64,000 nt of DNA from Cardinalis cardinalis (taxonomy: Eukaryota > Chordata > Aves > Passeriformes > Cardinalidae): assembly GCA_014549065.1 (NCBI GenBank), contig JACDOX010000021.1, positions 1,694,135 to 1,758,134 on the forward strand. Reading direction: 5' to 3'. This document shows positions 48,570-62,078 of this stretch, piece by piece. The notes under the pieces were generated by a model, which was not told the origin of the DNA, did no database searches, and was given only the letters and a program-made list of their open reading frames with translations. How positions within the stretch are numbered: the stretch's first letter is position 1; each line of letters opens with the position of its first letter. Made by a program: the position numbers and the translations under genes.

Positions 48570-51500
48570 ACTGACAAAACCACTACTAATAATTCTCTCT
48601 AATGGAGAATGCAAACCAACAACTCTGGAACACACAAGAACATTGAGTGATTATTTGAAAAAAACCTTTAAGGATTTAAAAACACTGAACTGGAAAGTAC
48701 CATATTTGCATTTGCTTAGCAGCACATCAATAGGGATTTCTTTTTCCCTCCCTTTTCCCTGACTAATCCAGGCAAACTTAATTGGACTTAGATCGATTTA
48801 AAAAGCAGCTTTGACTTACTTGTCTACTGATCTTCTGCTTTAAAATGTTTTGATCTGGAAAACATACAATAACACTTATTTCTNATCCTATCATTAAGAG
48901 CCTGATTTTGCTGGATTTCAACTGAATCACATGACAAGTTTGAAAGCACTTTAAATTTAGGTCCCTGTTGGCTTTAGCTTATATTTGTTCTATCCTATGA
49001 TGTCTGGTAGTTTCAGATTCTTTCAGATCCATTCCATCAATAAGGCAGATTCCTTTTTTTTTTTTCATTCTTTCCTCTTTTGTGAGTAAATAACTCACTC
49101 ATTGAATTACTTTAACTGGAATATGGCTAACTCTTACTCCCCAAAATTCCTGAAAACCATTTGATGGAGATGGTAATATTTAATTCTGCCATCTTCAAGT
49201 AAAGTTCTGCTATCTAAATTAGATTTTCTCTAGGTTACCACCTGGATGCCTCTCACTGGAAAGAATTCCAGTAGCCCTGGAGAAGAAAAAAGTATTTCAG
49301 ATATTCTTAAATATATATTTACTACATCATTTTTTCTGATTTTTAATGCTTAAAACACTCTTGANTTTTGTGTGTCAAGACCTATCAAGAGATTAAAAGT
49401 GTTATGCTGAACATCTTTCATCCTTACTCCTGAAAAAAAGGGTATTTGATTTTCCTCATTGTACATAAAACTGAGAAGACCACAGCACGTTGGTAGACTA
49501 TACATGATGGGCAAAACTTGAGGTTCTCTCAGATTAAGGTTTATTGTTACAAATTGTTCAATTAGGACATGCGTGCCAGCAACTTGATAAATTATACTTC
49601 TTTCCCTGGCCATTCCCAAAAAATTTCTCAACAGAACTGAAATTATTGGTGTCAGTGTTGTGTATTTCATTTAAAAAACAGACTGAGAAACCTCCAACAT
49701 TCAGAATATTTTCCATTTCAGTTATTTTCAAACAGGGATGCAAAGAGAGTATCTTCAATTTTTTGTTTTTCTTTTGAAATAAATATAAGAAATTGAGATC
49801 AACACTGAATGCTTTTCAAAACTTTATAGGAAAGATTCACGTGAAATAATTATTTTCCATCTGCTGCCTTGCAGATGTGTGAAATGGGGATATTTTCCTC
49901 TCTACAACAACACAGAAGCATGGAATGGGAGCACTGTCTCTTAATTTAGAACGAGACTGAGCTAAGGATGAGCCTCCTTCAGAGTTGGTGCTTTCACATT
50001 TCAGTTCAACAAACACCAATGCTATTCTTGCATAATTTTTGGGATTTAATCTCTGACTCATTTCCCATGTGTAAAATGAAAATAAATTTGTTAGCAAAAC
50101 TTACTTTTTCAACTTAGTTACTATTAATTTTGGCAAAAGAAGCTTTCATTATGCCTTTAACAATCTGACTTTGGCTACTATACAATACTTGAATACATTC
50201 TTGAAGAAATAAATGTCTTTAAATATTTATTTCAATATACATCATCTAATAGTCTAAAGATTCAATCAGGTTCTTAAAATATTTTCCTATACCTTAAAAT
50301 ATTTTCGTATAGGGCTGTATTTACATAAATGCTGTGGGCTCCAAGTCCCTCTGATTCATTCATTCAGTTTGGAATTTATCTATCTTTGCATTTAACTCTT
50401 GACAAATTTGCAGCTGAATCTGTGAGTGCCACCACCANAACTGCAAAATGGGTTGTTCCAGTATGATGGGGTCATCTAGGGAGGCTTCCATCAGAACTGC
50501 CACATTCTTTNGAGAGTTCCAACTATCTGGTACCACAGGCTGTTTAACAACATGAGTCATTGGCAGAAAAGGCTACACAGCTTTAGAAGTTCCTTAAAAA
50601 NCATTTTTTTCTTCCCCTAGTCTTTGCCTCTTTGCTTTAATTAAAAGAGTGTCAGAAGTCTATACAGAATAGAGATTCAATTATTCTNAAAAAAATCTGA
50701 GTTATCAGCCTTTTGACATTTTACAATGAGAGTAAACTCAGCCATCCTACACAGAGATGGAGAAAGATTTGGTTACTGAAACAGAAATTGACTTAATATA
50801 ACAGCCAGGATCCTCCCTTCTGTCCTGGCTCACTTCTTTGCTCAGTAATCTGGGACACTATATATATTTTCTCATCTGTAACCTGCTTTTACCTGGAGCT
50901 TTGAGCTAAGATAGNTTCAACTTGTGTTTTTATCCCCCTGACCTCCTCTTCAGCTAATAACACCANTTAAAACCAGCTAATGGAAGCTGGAGAAAGCCTG
51001 CCACTTGACATTTGCAGTACTGCAGAAGAAAATTAAACTCTGCAGTAGTGACTAAAAGAATTGACTTGCTACTTCGTTGTCTGCTCCTTGCCAACCTGAT
51101 AATCTTNCTGTTTCAACCCCACTTCAGGAGAACTTCTCTTATAAAAGATATGAATTCAACAGTAACTGAATTGCCCTTTCTGACACAAGAGCTCCCTCCT
51201 TTGAATCTTTCTGTTCCAGGTTCAGTTTGGGTAAACAACACAGCACCTGTGGCACTGACTGTGCACAGCTGAATTAATTCTATTAACATTGTAGATTCTA
51301 ATGGGGCAGGGTCAACTGGACTCCTGCCAGACAAAGAGCAGTGAATTCCTAAACTGAAAGGTTAAGGCATTTGGATTAGCCTTGCACACTCTCCTTGGAA
51401 ACTCCAACCCACAGCAACTCTTCAGATCAAGTTTTTCAGGTCAGAATGCAGAGGCAGATTGTTCAGCTGCCTAGTAGGGTGATAAATGATTTTCCTAGGC

Positions 51501-51987
51501 TGTGAACATTTTCATAGACTGCAGAGAGAGAAATTTAAGGTCTTCTAGGTTGAAATAAATGCCTATTCCAGAGCAGGCACTTAAAGCATTTACCACAAAG
51601 TGGGGACCAACTTTGAGCTGAGATTAATGCCCAATTTCAGTCTCATAGAGTGCAAAGGCTTGAACCAGACAGCTGAATGCTGTAACCACTGGAAAACCAG
51701 CAAATCTTTCATGGCATGCACAGAAAACCCTTAACAGCAGAGATGGGGAGTATTTGAGAGTGAGATTTCTTGTCCAAACAAGAAGAAAGGCATCCAATTC
51801 AGCTATTTATCTGAAGCTGTCTGAAGGAGCATTTACACTTGTTCTGTTTATGGCCTATATTTCAGAGCACTCAACAGCTTAGCGATAAGGATGCTCACTG
51901 AATTTTCAGAATTGAATATATAGTCTCTGGTCCAAATCAGCTACAGAAGACTCTTCAGTCTGAGCAAATATCTGCATTGCAAACCAG

Positions 51988-52042
51988 CTCTTTATTCCAA
52001 TACTTAATCTGTCTTTTCCTTCTCTTTATTCCAATACTTAAT
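51988..52042. repeat. Tandem duplication, period 34 bp
   Basis: A 21-base string (CTCTTTATTCCAATACTTAA plus T) occurs at 51988 and again, identical, at 52022. The duplication looks recent. Confidence 0.85.
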
Positions 52043-55000
52043 ATCTCTCTTTTCTTTCATCTGCAGTTTATTCCAGCTCCCCAGCTCTCTAAAAAAATGC
52101 AATTCACTGGAAGATTTTCAACTTTTTTATGTAGATACATAAACACCTACAGATCAGTGTCCAGAGCCAACAACTACAGAGCTGATAAGCAGAGAACACT
52201 TCCTATCCACTTTGAAGAGATAGCATGGCTGATTTCCAAATTTCTCTGATTTCCAAAGATCTGATGTAGTATTTTTGTGTCTTGTTTGTGTGAACCAAAT
52301 CAGCTNGACAGCATGTATAAAAACACAGGTATAATACTTGAATCATACAATTACTCCAAATTTTCTTGCCCAAAATTGTGCTGACAACCAGAGCATACAC
52401 CAGCTAATAGCATTTAAACTAATGGCAACTATGTAGTAATAAAAGAGCTAAGAATCTTCAGGCTGGGATTTAGAAAATCTCCATAAGCTAACCTTAGGCA
52501 AGAGAGACTGAAGAGTCAGTGCCTAATCACTCACCCCTGGCAGTACTATCACAAAACAAACATTAAAACTTTTTTTTAATTTACCAGGGGAAAAAAAAGG
52601 TAACACCATTTTCTCATAATCACTTCAGAGGGAGGATTTGCAGAGTATCGGGGGAAAACAGAAACAAACATAGAGACTTTTGGTTTTTAGATTAACTAAG
52701 AACCCAATAGCGACAAAGCCAAGGTTGAACACCAATTAACTGCTCTAAGTCTTCAGAAATGAAAAAGTTCCACTGGACAGTTGACTTTTATTCCATGGAC
52801 ATCTAAAAATTAAAATCAATTTTTCTTTTCCTTAAGACCACCTCTTTTTTAGTCCCTCACTTTTCAAATAGCTTTGTTTAAATTTCTTCCTTACATTTTT
52901 CAGTCCCTTTTTNCTCTTTCTCACAGGCAGCCTCTTTCTATTGTGTGTCGTTACTCCATTTCTTTATAATTTTCCCAGAGAAAAAATACTTCTCCATGCA
53001 CAGAATTTATTTCAGAAACAGTAAACAGTATAACATTCAACTTCCAAGTCACTCAGGTAAGAGAAAAGACTGGCAAAGGAGAAGTAAAAATCAAGGCTGT
53101 ATTTTAAAGTGCTCAGCCTGGNAGACAGTGGCTGTAACTGGACATATCTTGGAGTCAAGAGCCAAAAACATTTCTTACAGCTGTTGATGACAGAAAGTGA
53201 ACATATGGAGCAAGTGAGGAGAAAAACACTGGAGGAATGAAGAATACTCGGGAAGTTAAATCATGTTACAAGAAGTAATTTATCAAATTCTCCATCAGCC
53301 TGCCCTTCCTGCAAGGACTTGGGATGGAAATCTTGATAACTTCTGGTAAAAGTTGAAGAAAAGTAAAAATAGGTTGAAGCCACTAGGGGCTGAGAAGCAA
53401 ANGAAAATAAAACTAACATTTGCTGTCCAGCCTAGGGGTGAGTGGTTGTCATCCTGACCACAAGTGAGTTTTAAGATTAAAAGGCAAAAGTCAGAAGCCA
53501 TTGCTTACACTAAACCCCTTCAACTTGTGCTGACAGAGATTCTCTTTACTGGGCAAAACCACAATCCTTTANTGGTAGATCAATAACATGGACATTTAAA
53601 CAACTCACATAACACCATTCAAAGGGGAGAAATGGTATTCATTAAAAAAGATCAAGTTATTCCTCTAATTAGAACTTTACAGTGAAGTTAAACGAATGCT
53701 ATGTCCTCANTTTCCACCAGACACAAAAAGCCCACACCATCTTCAGGAACAAATAAATAATAAGGACAAAACTCCTAATTAATCAGCACCAAATTAAAAG
53801 TGTGTCAAGTGTGAAACACATAGATCATCTACAGGCAACAAAGAGTTCAGTGTTTAATCACTCTTTCTAGTGCTCAGGTAGAATTTGTATCTGACAGAGC
53901 AGCTCCCTAAGCTTCTTGTACCAATCAAANGTACACCAAGGTCAGTACCCAGTGCTGTAACACTCCAAGGAAGATGGAGTGGAAAGCCCTGAATTATAAA
54001 CAGCAGGTGAGAATATGCAAACATCAGGTACCACAAATCAGCTGGTGCAAGATAATTTGTTGAGGAAGACAGCTGTTCTCGAGAGGAACCCCAGGAGCAA
54101 AGGACCTGAGCCTCCTTTGGCTCACCTGGCTACATTTGTTTTTAAGTCTGGGTGGGCCCAGACTATCCAGGACTTGGCTGCATAACTAAATGAGCTAAAC
54201 ACTCACTGTTCACACACATCTCAGTAAGATTTACCAAGCACAGAGGGAAGCTAAATAACCAACAGNGAAACTGAAATACTATCAATTATCACTCCATGAG
54301 ATGTGATCCCTCACTCAAGTTCTGATGATATTCTATAAAGCCATTTACATGCAGAACTGTGGCATGAACCAAAAATAGCCCACAGCGGAACCTTGCTTTG
54401 AATCACCATCCTAAGAACCAGAAACCAAGAAGTCAAANTCAGTCTTGCTACTACAGTGAGCATCTTCCTAATCAAACCTAATCAAACACGAACAACAGAG
54501 TTTTTTCCCAGAACCTTTTCTAGACAGAAATAAAAGTTCTATATGTGTGTCTGCCAAAGGCAGTGATGAAGAACCTGTAATTTATCCCTTCNATCAGTCA
54601 CTGCAGCTGATGAATCACTGTGACATGTAGCAAAGCACTGACTGCAAAGAAAGAAACCTCTCAAGGCCCCAGCAGCATTTTTTCTGAGCCAGATGAAGTT
54701 TGTTGTTGCTGAACTATTTTAACTTCGAATTCCAGGTAAATNAAAAAAANCCAACAAAACAAAAGCAAGCAAACAGACAAAAATCCCCACCCCAAACCAA
54801 CCAAAAATGAATGATTAATCATTTTAATGAGACTATCATTCCTTTGCTANGTCAATGGAATAATGAATAAATTTATTAAAAATTAAAAGACATACTAGTT
54901 CAAGTTAAATGGAAAGCAGAATTACCCCATTCAAGCAGTGAGATACTTTGCAAGGAATTTTACTGCTATGCAACTTAATATTGGACAGGAGATCTAAAAC

Positions 55001-58000
55001 TTTCAGGGCAAATGATCCAAAGAANAGAAGATGGTGGTATTTATATAGAAATTTTCATATTGAAGGGAGTATATATCNATATGGCACATGAATGTCTGGA
55101 GTCCCATAACTCTTGGAAAGAAATGATAAATGCTCTAAAGAGCATAATTAAAAATTACATTCTTTAACCTTAGAGCTATGTATTTCTGTTTGCAGAGCAT
55201 ATATAGACACTTACAGATCTATTGGCAAAATCCAGGATACAAATTCAAAGGCAGCATCAGTATCAGATGGATGGTCACTGGATTTGAATGCANCAAAGAT
55301 TTGCTTTTTAGACCTTGCTGATTCCTTTCAGCTCTGCAGATGGGGAATATGCATCACAAGTTAGCAATTCACATGTTTTGATGCTTAGAAATTGATCATT
55401 AAATATNATCTCCCATCTCAACCAAAAAACTCACCCCAATATATTTAGAAGCCAATAAAAGGAAAGAAGAGGACTGCAGGTATTCTTTGCAAATACAAGT
55501 ACATTAAGCACAGCGAATTGCTAGCTACCAGCACAAAAACCAATTTCTGCTTGTTTCAAGATGAATATATAAAATTATAATGAAAAGGTTTCATGTAACT
55601 CTAAAACATTTGTTCAATAGGGTAACATCAAGACAAAAATATATTTATACTGAGAGAAAGAGGATTCTATCACTTTGTTATACAGCACCAGCTTCTGCTT
55701 GTTCATCGTATACAAATCTGCAGAGTGAAGAGTGATCAGAATTACCACTATGGTAACACAAACATCAAACTTTCCTGACTTTCTCCTCTCAGTCCTGCTC
55801 CTTCACTGAATGAATTTGAGTGAATTTACAGCCAAGAGAAATCAACAAAAAAAGGACATGCCAAAGGGGAACATGACTTGGGAATGCAGGCAAAGAAGGA
55901 AAGTACAAGTANTTATCCTGGATTAATGGAAAGGAAAATCAGAGCCAGTATTAATGGTTGAATTAAAACAAGCAGTGCCTNAAACCACATCTGAGAACTG
56001 AGTGTCAACCAGGGAATTTACCTCTGTGACTAAAATTATAAATTTAAACATAGAAATAGAGGATGGCCATCTTCTTAAAACATTTACTGGCTAATGGTAT
56101 TCAGAAAATTAAGTGTACAAAGAGAAGAAAACATATAACATCAATTCATAAATTTTGTTATGTTCTGATTGCTTCAGTCCTGGGCAGTTCTGTTACACCT
56201 CTTGCATCTCCTTCCACGAGTAAAGTGGGAAGCATTACCTTTAAATCACTGCAAGACACACATAATTATTTAATTCTGTGCTGAAGGATCATGTGTGACA
56301 GTGATACAGCAGTTCCTGTGAAATACTGGAGAATCTCCTTAGTATTTCAAAGGAACAAAAAAAATGCTGCCTCATAATCCACATTTGTAGAAGATTTATT
56401 AGAAATCTGAATTGAAGTCAAGCCTTTTAGTGGTCTCCATTTTCTGGTTGGTAAATCTAATGGCAGGATAGACTTTCCAAATGCAGTAATATTGATCTGG
56501 GCAATGCAGCACCAGTAAATTAAAGTCAGCTTTTAAAAAAATCTCTCCATGCCAACTATATCAGAGGCATGTGCAATGAAAGGNTGCAGAGAAGATATCT
56601 GAAGTCGCACAGAAGAAACTANAATGAAAATAGAAAGATTCAAAAACTTAGAAGTGTTATTTGTTTCAATAAAAATTATTTCTGAAGTNTCTCAAAATGC
56701 NCACAGGGACATCNTCTGATAATTTCCAATTTCTGTGTAAATGGTAGTAGTTNGTACAGCTTTATCTCTCTTCTATTTTGNATAACTTNAGAGGAATCAN
56801 AGTGTTTTAACCATTTTGATTGACAGATTTTTNTATTTGTCAGCTGCAATCACTGTTCACCTATTCTGCAAGGCTAAAGCACCTTGCAATTTTTTGCTAG
56901 TGCTCCCANGTTGACCTAAATCAACCTAAACATCCCATGTTATCCCAAAATGGCCTGTAGACATCAATAATCACNGAGTTCTCACCACCCTTTTCTCCAG
57001 GTACAGGTGCCTATCATCAAACCTGCTTATTTAAACCTGTTTCATGACACTCCATTTCCAGCATGTTGTTCCAGAAGGAAAGAGAAGACAACAGATACAC
57101 AGAGTCAATTATGTTGCTTGAACTGTAAGATACTTAGATAAAAAAGGTATCAGCNCAATATGCAAACTTAGGCAAAAGAAATCCTAAGCTGAAAAGTCAT
57201 GATTTACACCCACAACTGTCACTTATGCAGCAGAAAGTTTCTATCATTCTTTCATATATGAAGAATTGGACTTCATGCAACCATGCAGTAACTATGTCAT
57301 GACTTCATTTCCATTGGGGATGGCATTCTAGGATAGCTGAGGATTCACACTGTTGCACACATCTACATATTTTATGTATCTACCTTTACACACACATGTC
57401 CCTCAGTGACAGCCTTCCTACAAATTGGAACATCTTGGTCAGGAACTCAAGCAAGCTTAATCAACTCCTTATTTAGGTTACACAATCTATGGACACGGGA
57501 AGTTATCTGAAGAGCAATGGAAAAGTGGCCTCTGAGAAATGTGGATACACAGAACTACATCCAGAGGCCTAGTTTTGCATTTAAAAATTAAATATGTGCA
57601 TTCAAATCCAAGCATGCCACAATGCAGCNCCAGCCAGAGAGGGGTTTCACACCCGTGTGTACACACAGGAATCTCAGCACTGAAACACTCTCTGAAGGCA
57701 GAACTAATTTTCACAGCAATGCAGTCACTGCAGCTTCAAACTGTGTTCTTTATATTCTATAAGTCTCAATAGCATATTTGGCATAAATGTAAGTCCAACC
57801 TTTAATAAGATATAATGGTGGTCTAAGCAAAAAGACACCCNCTGCTGCCTTAGTGTTCTTTGCTCACACTGTTTTTCCTCTGCAGAATTATGTTCAACAC
57901 TGCTACAATAAAAGGATGCTCTGCCTCTACTGCTCTGCCTCCCTTCTGCAGCCCTACACAAGACTTAATGAAATAAAGTAGCTTTTTTTCCCAAAGTCTC

Positions 58001-59342
58001 TTGGCACTATTGAAAATGCAGCTTCTTTCAAGCACTTTGGTTGGATTTAGCACATTAACTGCAGTTACCTATTCCTTCTGTAGCACAGAGGCGACAGCAT
58101 TGCAAGGTAACAACACCCTGAGGAACAAGACAGGTATAAACAGATAAAATAAGATATATTCTTTTGTTTGACCTTTCCTCTTCACAGTGAGAAGTGGGTG
58201 GATAGCTTTTAACCCCTCTCCACCTTTGCCCATACATAAATTCCCTTTTATTATTTCTCCCATACCTATTTTTTTTGGTTTTTTTGCCCTTGAAAGATTT
58301 TTCTTGGTGATAAATGAGCTAAGAGAGACTGAAAACATGAGCTGAAATAAGCATTCAAAACCACCAAATGCTGATGCAAAAAAGGGTAGCCCCAATATTC
58401 CAGATCTTGATTCAGAACTCAACTTGCTCATTTTTAACTCACATCAGAATTTGCTCCAAGTTCATNTTTAAGCCAAAACCTTTGCAAACAGAAAAGGTCT
58501 CATACGGGCAATTTTGGAATTGATTAAAAAGCAAATAGTTTGCAATACAATCTCAGTTGTGCAACTCCTTACCACAAGATATTGTTAGGTTGAACTAGAT
58601 TAAAATGATTGAGTATTCCTGTTACCCATTTATAAATATTAAGAAGAGATGGCAGGACTTTGAGAAGATTAAAATTACATGCTTTGGGGCTTAGGCTAAA
58701 TTTAATGGGGATTTAGCAGAATCCCCCCTCTGTGAACAGGTAGTTTACAGCATCTTTCCAAAGGTTTTCTTGTGCTTCCTTGTGAAAGCAGCTTATACTC
58801 AGCTGTCTCAGGGACAGGCATTGCATAGGAGACTTGCTNATTTTTATATCAAATGGCAAGTTTTGTGTATCAAAAATGGGAATGGCTATGGCTGTATCAG
58901 ATATCAGGGGTTGCTGAACAGGAGCCCCTAAGCAGGGCATGCCTGTATAGACAAAATGTGAAGATCAGGGTAATGTTCAGGTTGCTAATAAATACCTGTA
59001 GCAACCCATGTGAGAGAAATAACTTGTGTGGTGAAAGTTCCACTTAGTAATAGGGACTGTAATATTTATTTTAAGCCTGCCCTGCAGTGCAGTATTTTAC
59101 CAGTGAGCCAGAAGCCAAGGAAAGGATGAGGTCTGAGCCACAGAAATTTATCAGGAAACCAAGGTAGCCAAGACAGGGTAAACAAACTGATTCAATTTGT
59201 TCAGGAATTCTGGTAATTGCAGTTTCTGGCTAANCCACAAATAATTAGAACAGGACTGAACTGCATGGGCTGGTGATAGAGGAGATGTGCTGGGTGTGGC
59301 AGTCNCNGCCCANGGTGTGNCCAGGCTTTGGTCAGTGGGTCC

Positions 59343-59577
59343 TGAATCACAGAATGGTTTGGGTAGGAAGGAACCTTAAACATCATCAAATTCCAAGCCT
59401 CTGCCAAGGGCATGGACACTTTTCAGGACACCAGGTCACTCAGAGCCCCACCCAGCCTGGCCTTGAGCACTTGAACACTTCCAGGGATGGGGCACCTCAA
59501 CAGGGAAGAATTTCTTCCTAAGATCTACCCTCAATCGACTTTTTTTTCCATTTAAAGCCATTACCTCTTGTCTTAAC
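59343..59577 (-). mobile_element. CR1 LINE 3' fragment
   Basis: Starts at AATCACAGAATGGTTTGGG (the CR1 3' end, reversed). It continues through 'ggaaccttaaacatcatc', 'cagcctggccttgagcac', 'cttccagggatggggc' and 'agggaagaatttcttcctaag' to the 'ccatttaaagccattacctcttgtc' block. It is truncated near 59577, where a different LTR-like sequence begins. Confidence 0.9.
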
Positions 59578-59763
59578 ATTAGTTTTATGATCCTATCACT
59601 TATTTTTATATTCTTTTACTATTATTTTCCCTTTCCTTTCTGTCCTATTAAATTGTCTTTATCACAAGACNCAGTTTTACCCTTCTCCCATTCTCGCCCC
59701 ACTGGGGGGAAGTGAGTGAGCAGCTGTGCTGTGCTGAGCTGCCTGCTGGGTTAAACCACAACN
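59578..59763 (+). mobile_element. 3' part of another avian LTR type (ERVL-like)
   Basis: The end of this segment, with 'ccattctcgccccactgggg', 'agtgagtgagcagctgtg' and terminal 'gctgggttaaaccacaac', matches a common avian LTR 3' end that I recall from bird genomes. 'tcctattaaattgtcttta' would be its polyadenylation region. The 5' boundary against the CR1 is uncertain, and no target duplication was found, so the element may be truncated. Confidence 0.55.
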
Positions 59764-61646
59764 GGGTCCTTGTATTCCAGCTGCATTATCAGGTAGACAC
59801 TTCTCCAGGGGAATTTCCTGGCCATTTAAATGTTCTTGTTTCATTGCACAGTGGGGGGANATTCCTTTCAAATATGAAGGATAAGGGCTGTGGTTATTAA
59901 ACAGAAATTTACCAGCTGCACCCTCCATACATAGAGACTGCCAATACAGTGAAAGCACATTTGAAGTTGTGCTTCAGTCACAGCCAAGGAATGGCTTTTG
60001 AAAGCTACTTCAGGAGATGGTGACAACCTAGATGCCAAACCACACAACTCAGCACTGGCCACAAAAGCATCCCCTGCTCGTGGTCTGCTGTTCAATGACA
60101 TCCAAAACAGCCATGGGGCTTCCTTCCCCTTTTTGGTGCAGAAAAGGTGTGGGGCAGTGTCAGACCACAGTGAACACCACAGCAGTGCCAGCACTAACAG
60201 CACTCAGTCTATCNCCAGTAGCTAAACTGTCTCCAGCAATTTTGCCATGATACTAAACTTGCTGCTGATGTTGGGAAGATATTGGATTTAGATCCAGATC
60301 TCGTGGTGCAATTGCAGGATAATAAGAATGCATAAAGTGTGCAGCAGCCACTAAAGCATCCTTTTAATCAACTAGTCAGGCACAAAATTCACATCNCATT
60401 TATGTTTCTGGGCTTCTCCTGTGCAGTACAGTGACTCTGCATAACACAAGTTGAGAATCAGAGGCCTGTATTTTTGTTCTCTGTGCACCAAAGCATGGTT
60501 TATTAAAAAGCACTTCAACTAACACCCTGTACATAACCTTGGTGCTGAGGATAAACACCAGATATTGCTTCCCCAAATGACTGTGGTTATTAGGAATAAA
60601 GAATACAAATCTAGAAAAAAAAGAACTTTAGTCTCCCTTTAGCAGCATTTAATTAACTTACCTTCCAAAGCCCAGCTCCACNCCTAGATTTTTGTTTTAC
60701 TCACAAGCAAACAATTACTGTTTTGCTCAATTACTGGGTTTGATAGCTGGGTTTACTCTCTGTAGTCACTGCTGAGTGTCTCAACTTCCTCCTGATCTTT
60801 AGCTCTGTCTGTTGTCTCAGCAAGTACTACAAAAATATAAATAAAATAATTTTCACACNAAAACTTTGTATCTCTACTATCGCAATTATTATTCATTAGT
60901 TAGCAACATACTATTAATGCTCTTTTTTTTTCCCCCAAAAGTCATTTCAGACCTTTCTATCCCTTGTTGGCTGGGGATCAACAACATNGCCACAAAACTG
61001 GTCAATAATGGTGACCAATTTGTCCAAAAGAGCAAGTGATTAATCAAAATGATCAGTATTATAATAGGATTTTAAGACAAATAAAATACATATTTTACAA
61101 TGGAAGTAAAGTTCAAGTAGCTACAAAAATTATTATTTTGTTGTAATAGTATTTTGTTGTACTGGAAGTTTGACAACCAAGAGAGAGGTTTTGTATCATT
61201 AAAAAAGTTTGATTAATAAAGATGAAAACCTTTCAGTCAAGATGAATTTCAATACTCCAATTTATCTCAGATTTTCTTAAGGTCACATTTACTAATGGAA
61301 AGTACTTGTCAATGCTGACATAGAACTTGTGTAATTTCTTCATCAATTTGAATTTGCAGCTTTCTGCTTAGCATTTTCTGGCTGAAAAGTTCAGCTCAGC
61401 TCTAACAATTGGTTAATTTAGTAATGAGAAATGCCTGACTCATATTTTGACTAATTGCTCAGTTGCCTTGTGCACTGTGACAAATAGACAATCTCTCTGA
61501 TACATGCACAGTACAGTTGGCTCCTCTGAATATGTACCATGGTGTACAAAAGGAAAGAAGAGACATTTCTGAGTGTGTCCCAAGGAGAATTTTTAGCTTT
61601 TAATATCAATGCAAAATTCAGTTTCCCCCATGTGTCACTGGAAGAC
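59764..61646. other. Unique non-coding sequence, no gene seen
   Basis: Overlapping frames at 59998-60250 (both strands, up to 111 codons) show no recognisable domain. 60800-61300 is AT-rich. Nothing else was recognised. Confidence 0.5.
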
Positions 61647-61652
61647 CTGGTT

Positions 61653-62072
61653 TGTCACATTCATATTTTCNGAAAAATCCCTTTTTGCCCAGGATTTTTC
61701 TCATGGGAAGCTGAGAAGCCTCAGAGAAAAGGAAAACAATTCTNATCTCATTTGCTTCTCCTGTGTTGTGCTCATGTGGAATGTGTTTGGAGATTGTTTA
61801 ACCACAGGTGATTGTTCCATTGGATTCTGCTGGGAGTTGTTTTCACTCTCTGGCCAATCAGGGCCAAGCTGTGTCAGGACTCTGGGAAGAGTCAGGAGTT
61901 TTCATTATTATCTTTTAGCCTTCTGTAAGTATCCTTTCTGTATTCTTTAGTATAGTTCAGTATAGCATTCTTTAATATAATATAGTATCATAAAGTAATA
62001 AATTAGCCTTCTGAGAACATGGAGTCAGATTCTCAATTCCTTTCTGCCAGGGGGGTCCCAGCAAATACAATG
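61653..62072 (+). mobile_element. Solo LTR, ERVK-like passerine family, well-preserved copy
   Basis: 420 bp with the perfect 6-bp duplication CTGGTT at 61647-61652 and 62073-62078. It starts TGTCACATTCATATTTTC and ends GCAAATACAATG. The hairpin has one mismatch (TCATGGG in the right arm). CCATTGG, GGCCAATCAGGG (CCAAT at 61854-61858) and AATAAA (61997-62002) are all present. It is the cleanest copy in the window together with 27422-27829. The two open frames of 90 and 113 codons across it recur in other copies only because the LTR itself recurs. Confidence 0.93.
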
Positions 62073-62078
62073 CTGGTT

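Larger units (their letters stand above)
39331..59342. other. 20-kb transposon-poor non-coding stretch
   Basis: I recognised no LTR, CR1 or gene in these 20 kb. It holds AT microsatellites (41713-41772, 48197-48349), a G/T-rich tract (42056-42199), a (CA)n run (48535-48569), short tandem duplications (46085, 51988) and a cluster of ambiguous bases (56584-56975). Frames of 110-158 codons occur (for example minus strand 45708-46184), but none shows a domain, signal peptide or codon pattern I can support. Confidence 0.45.

Noticed and set aside
59998..60250. Overlapping frames that might be coding
   Set aside because: Both strands are open at once, there is no family resemblance, and an ambiguous codon is present.
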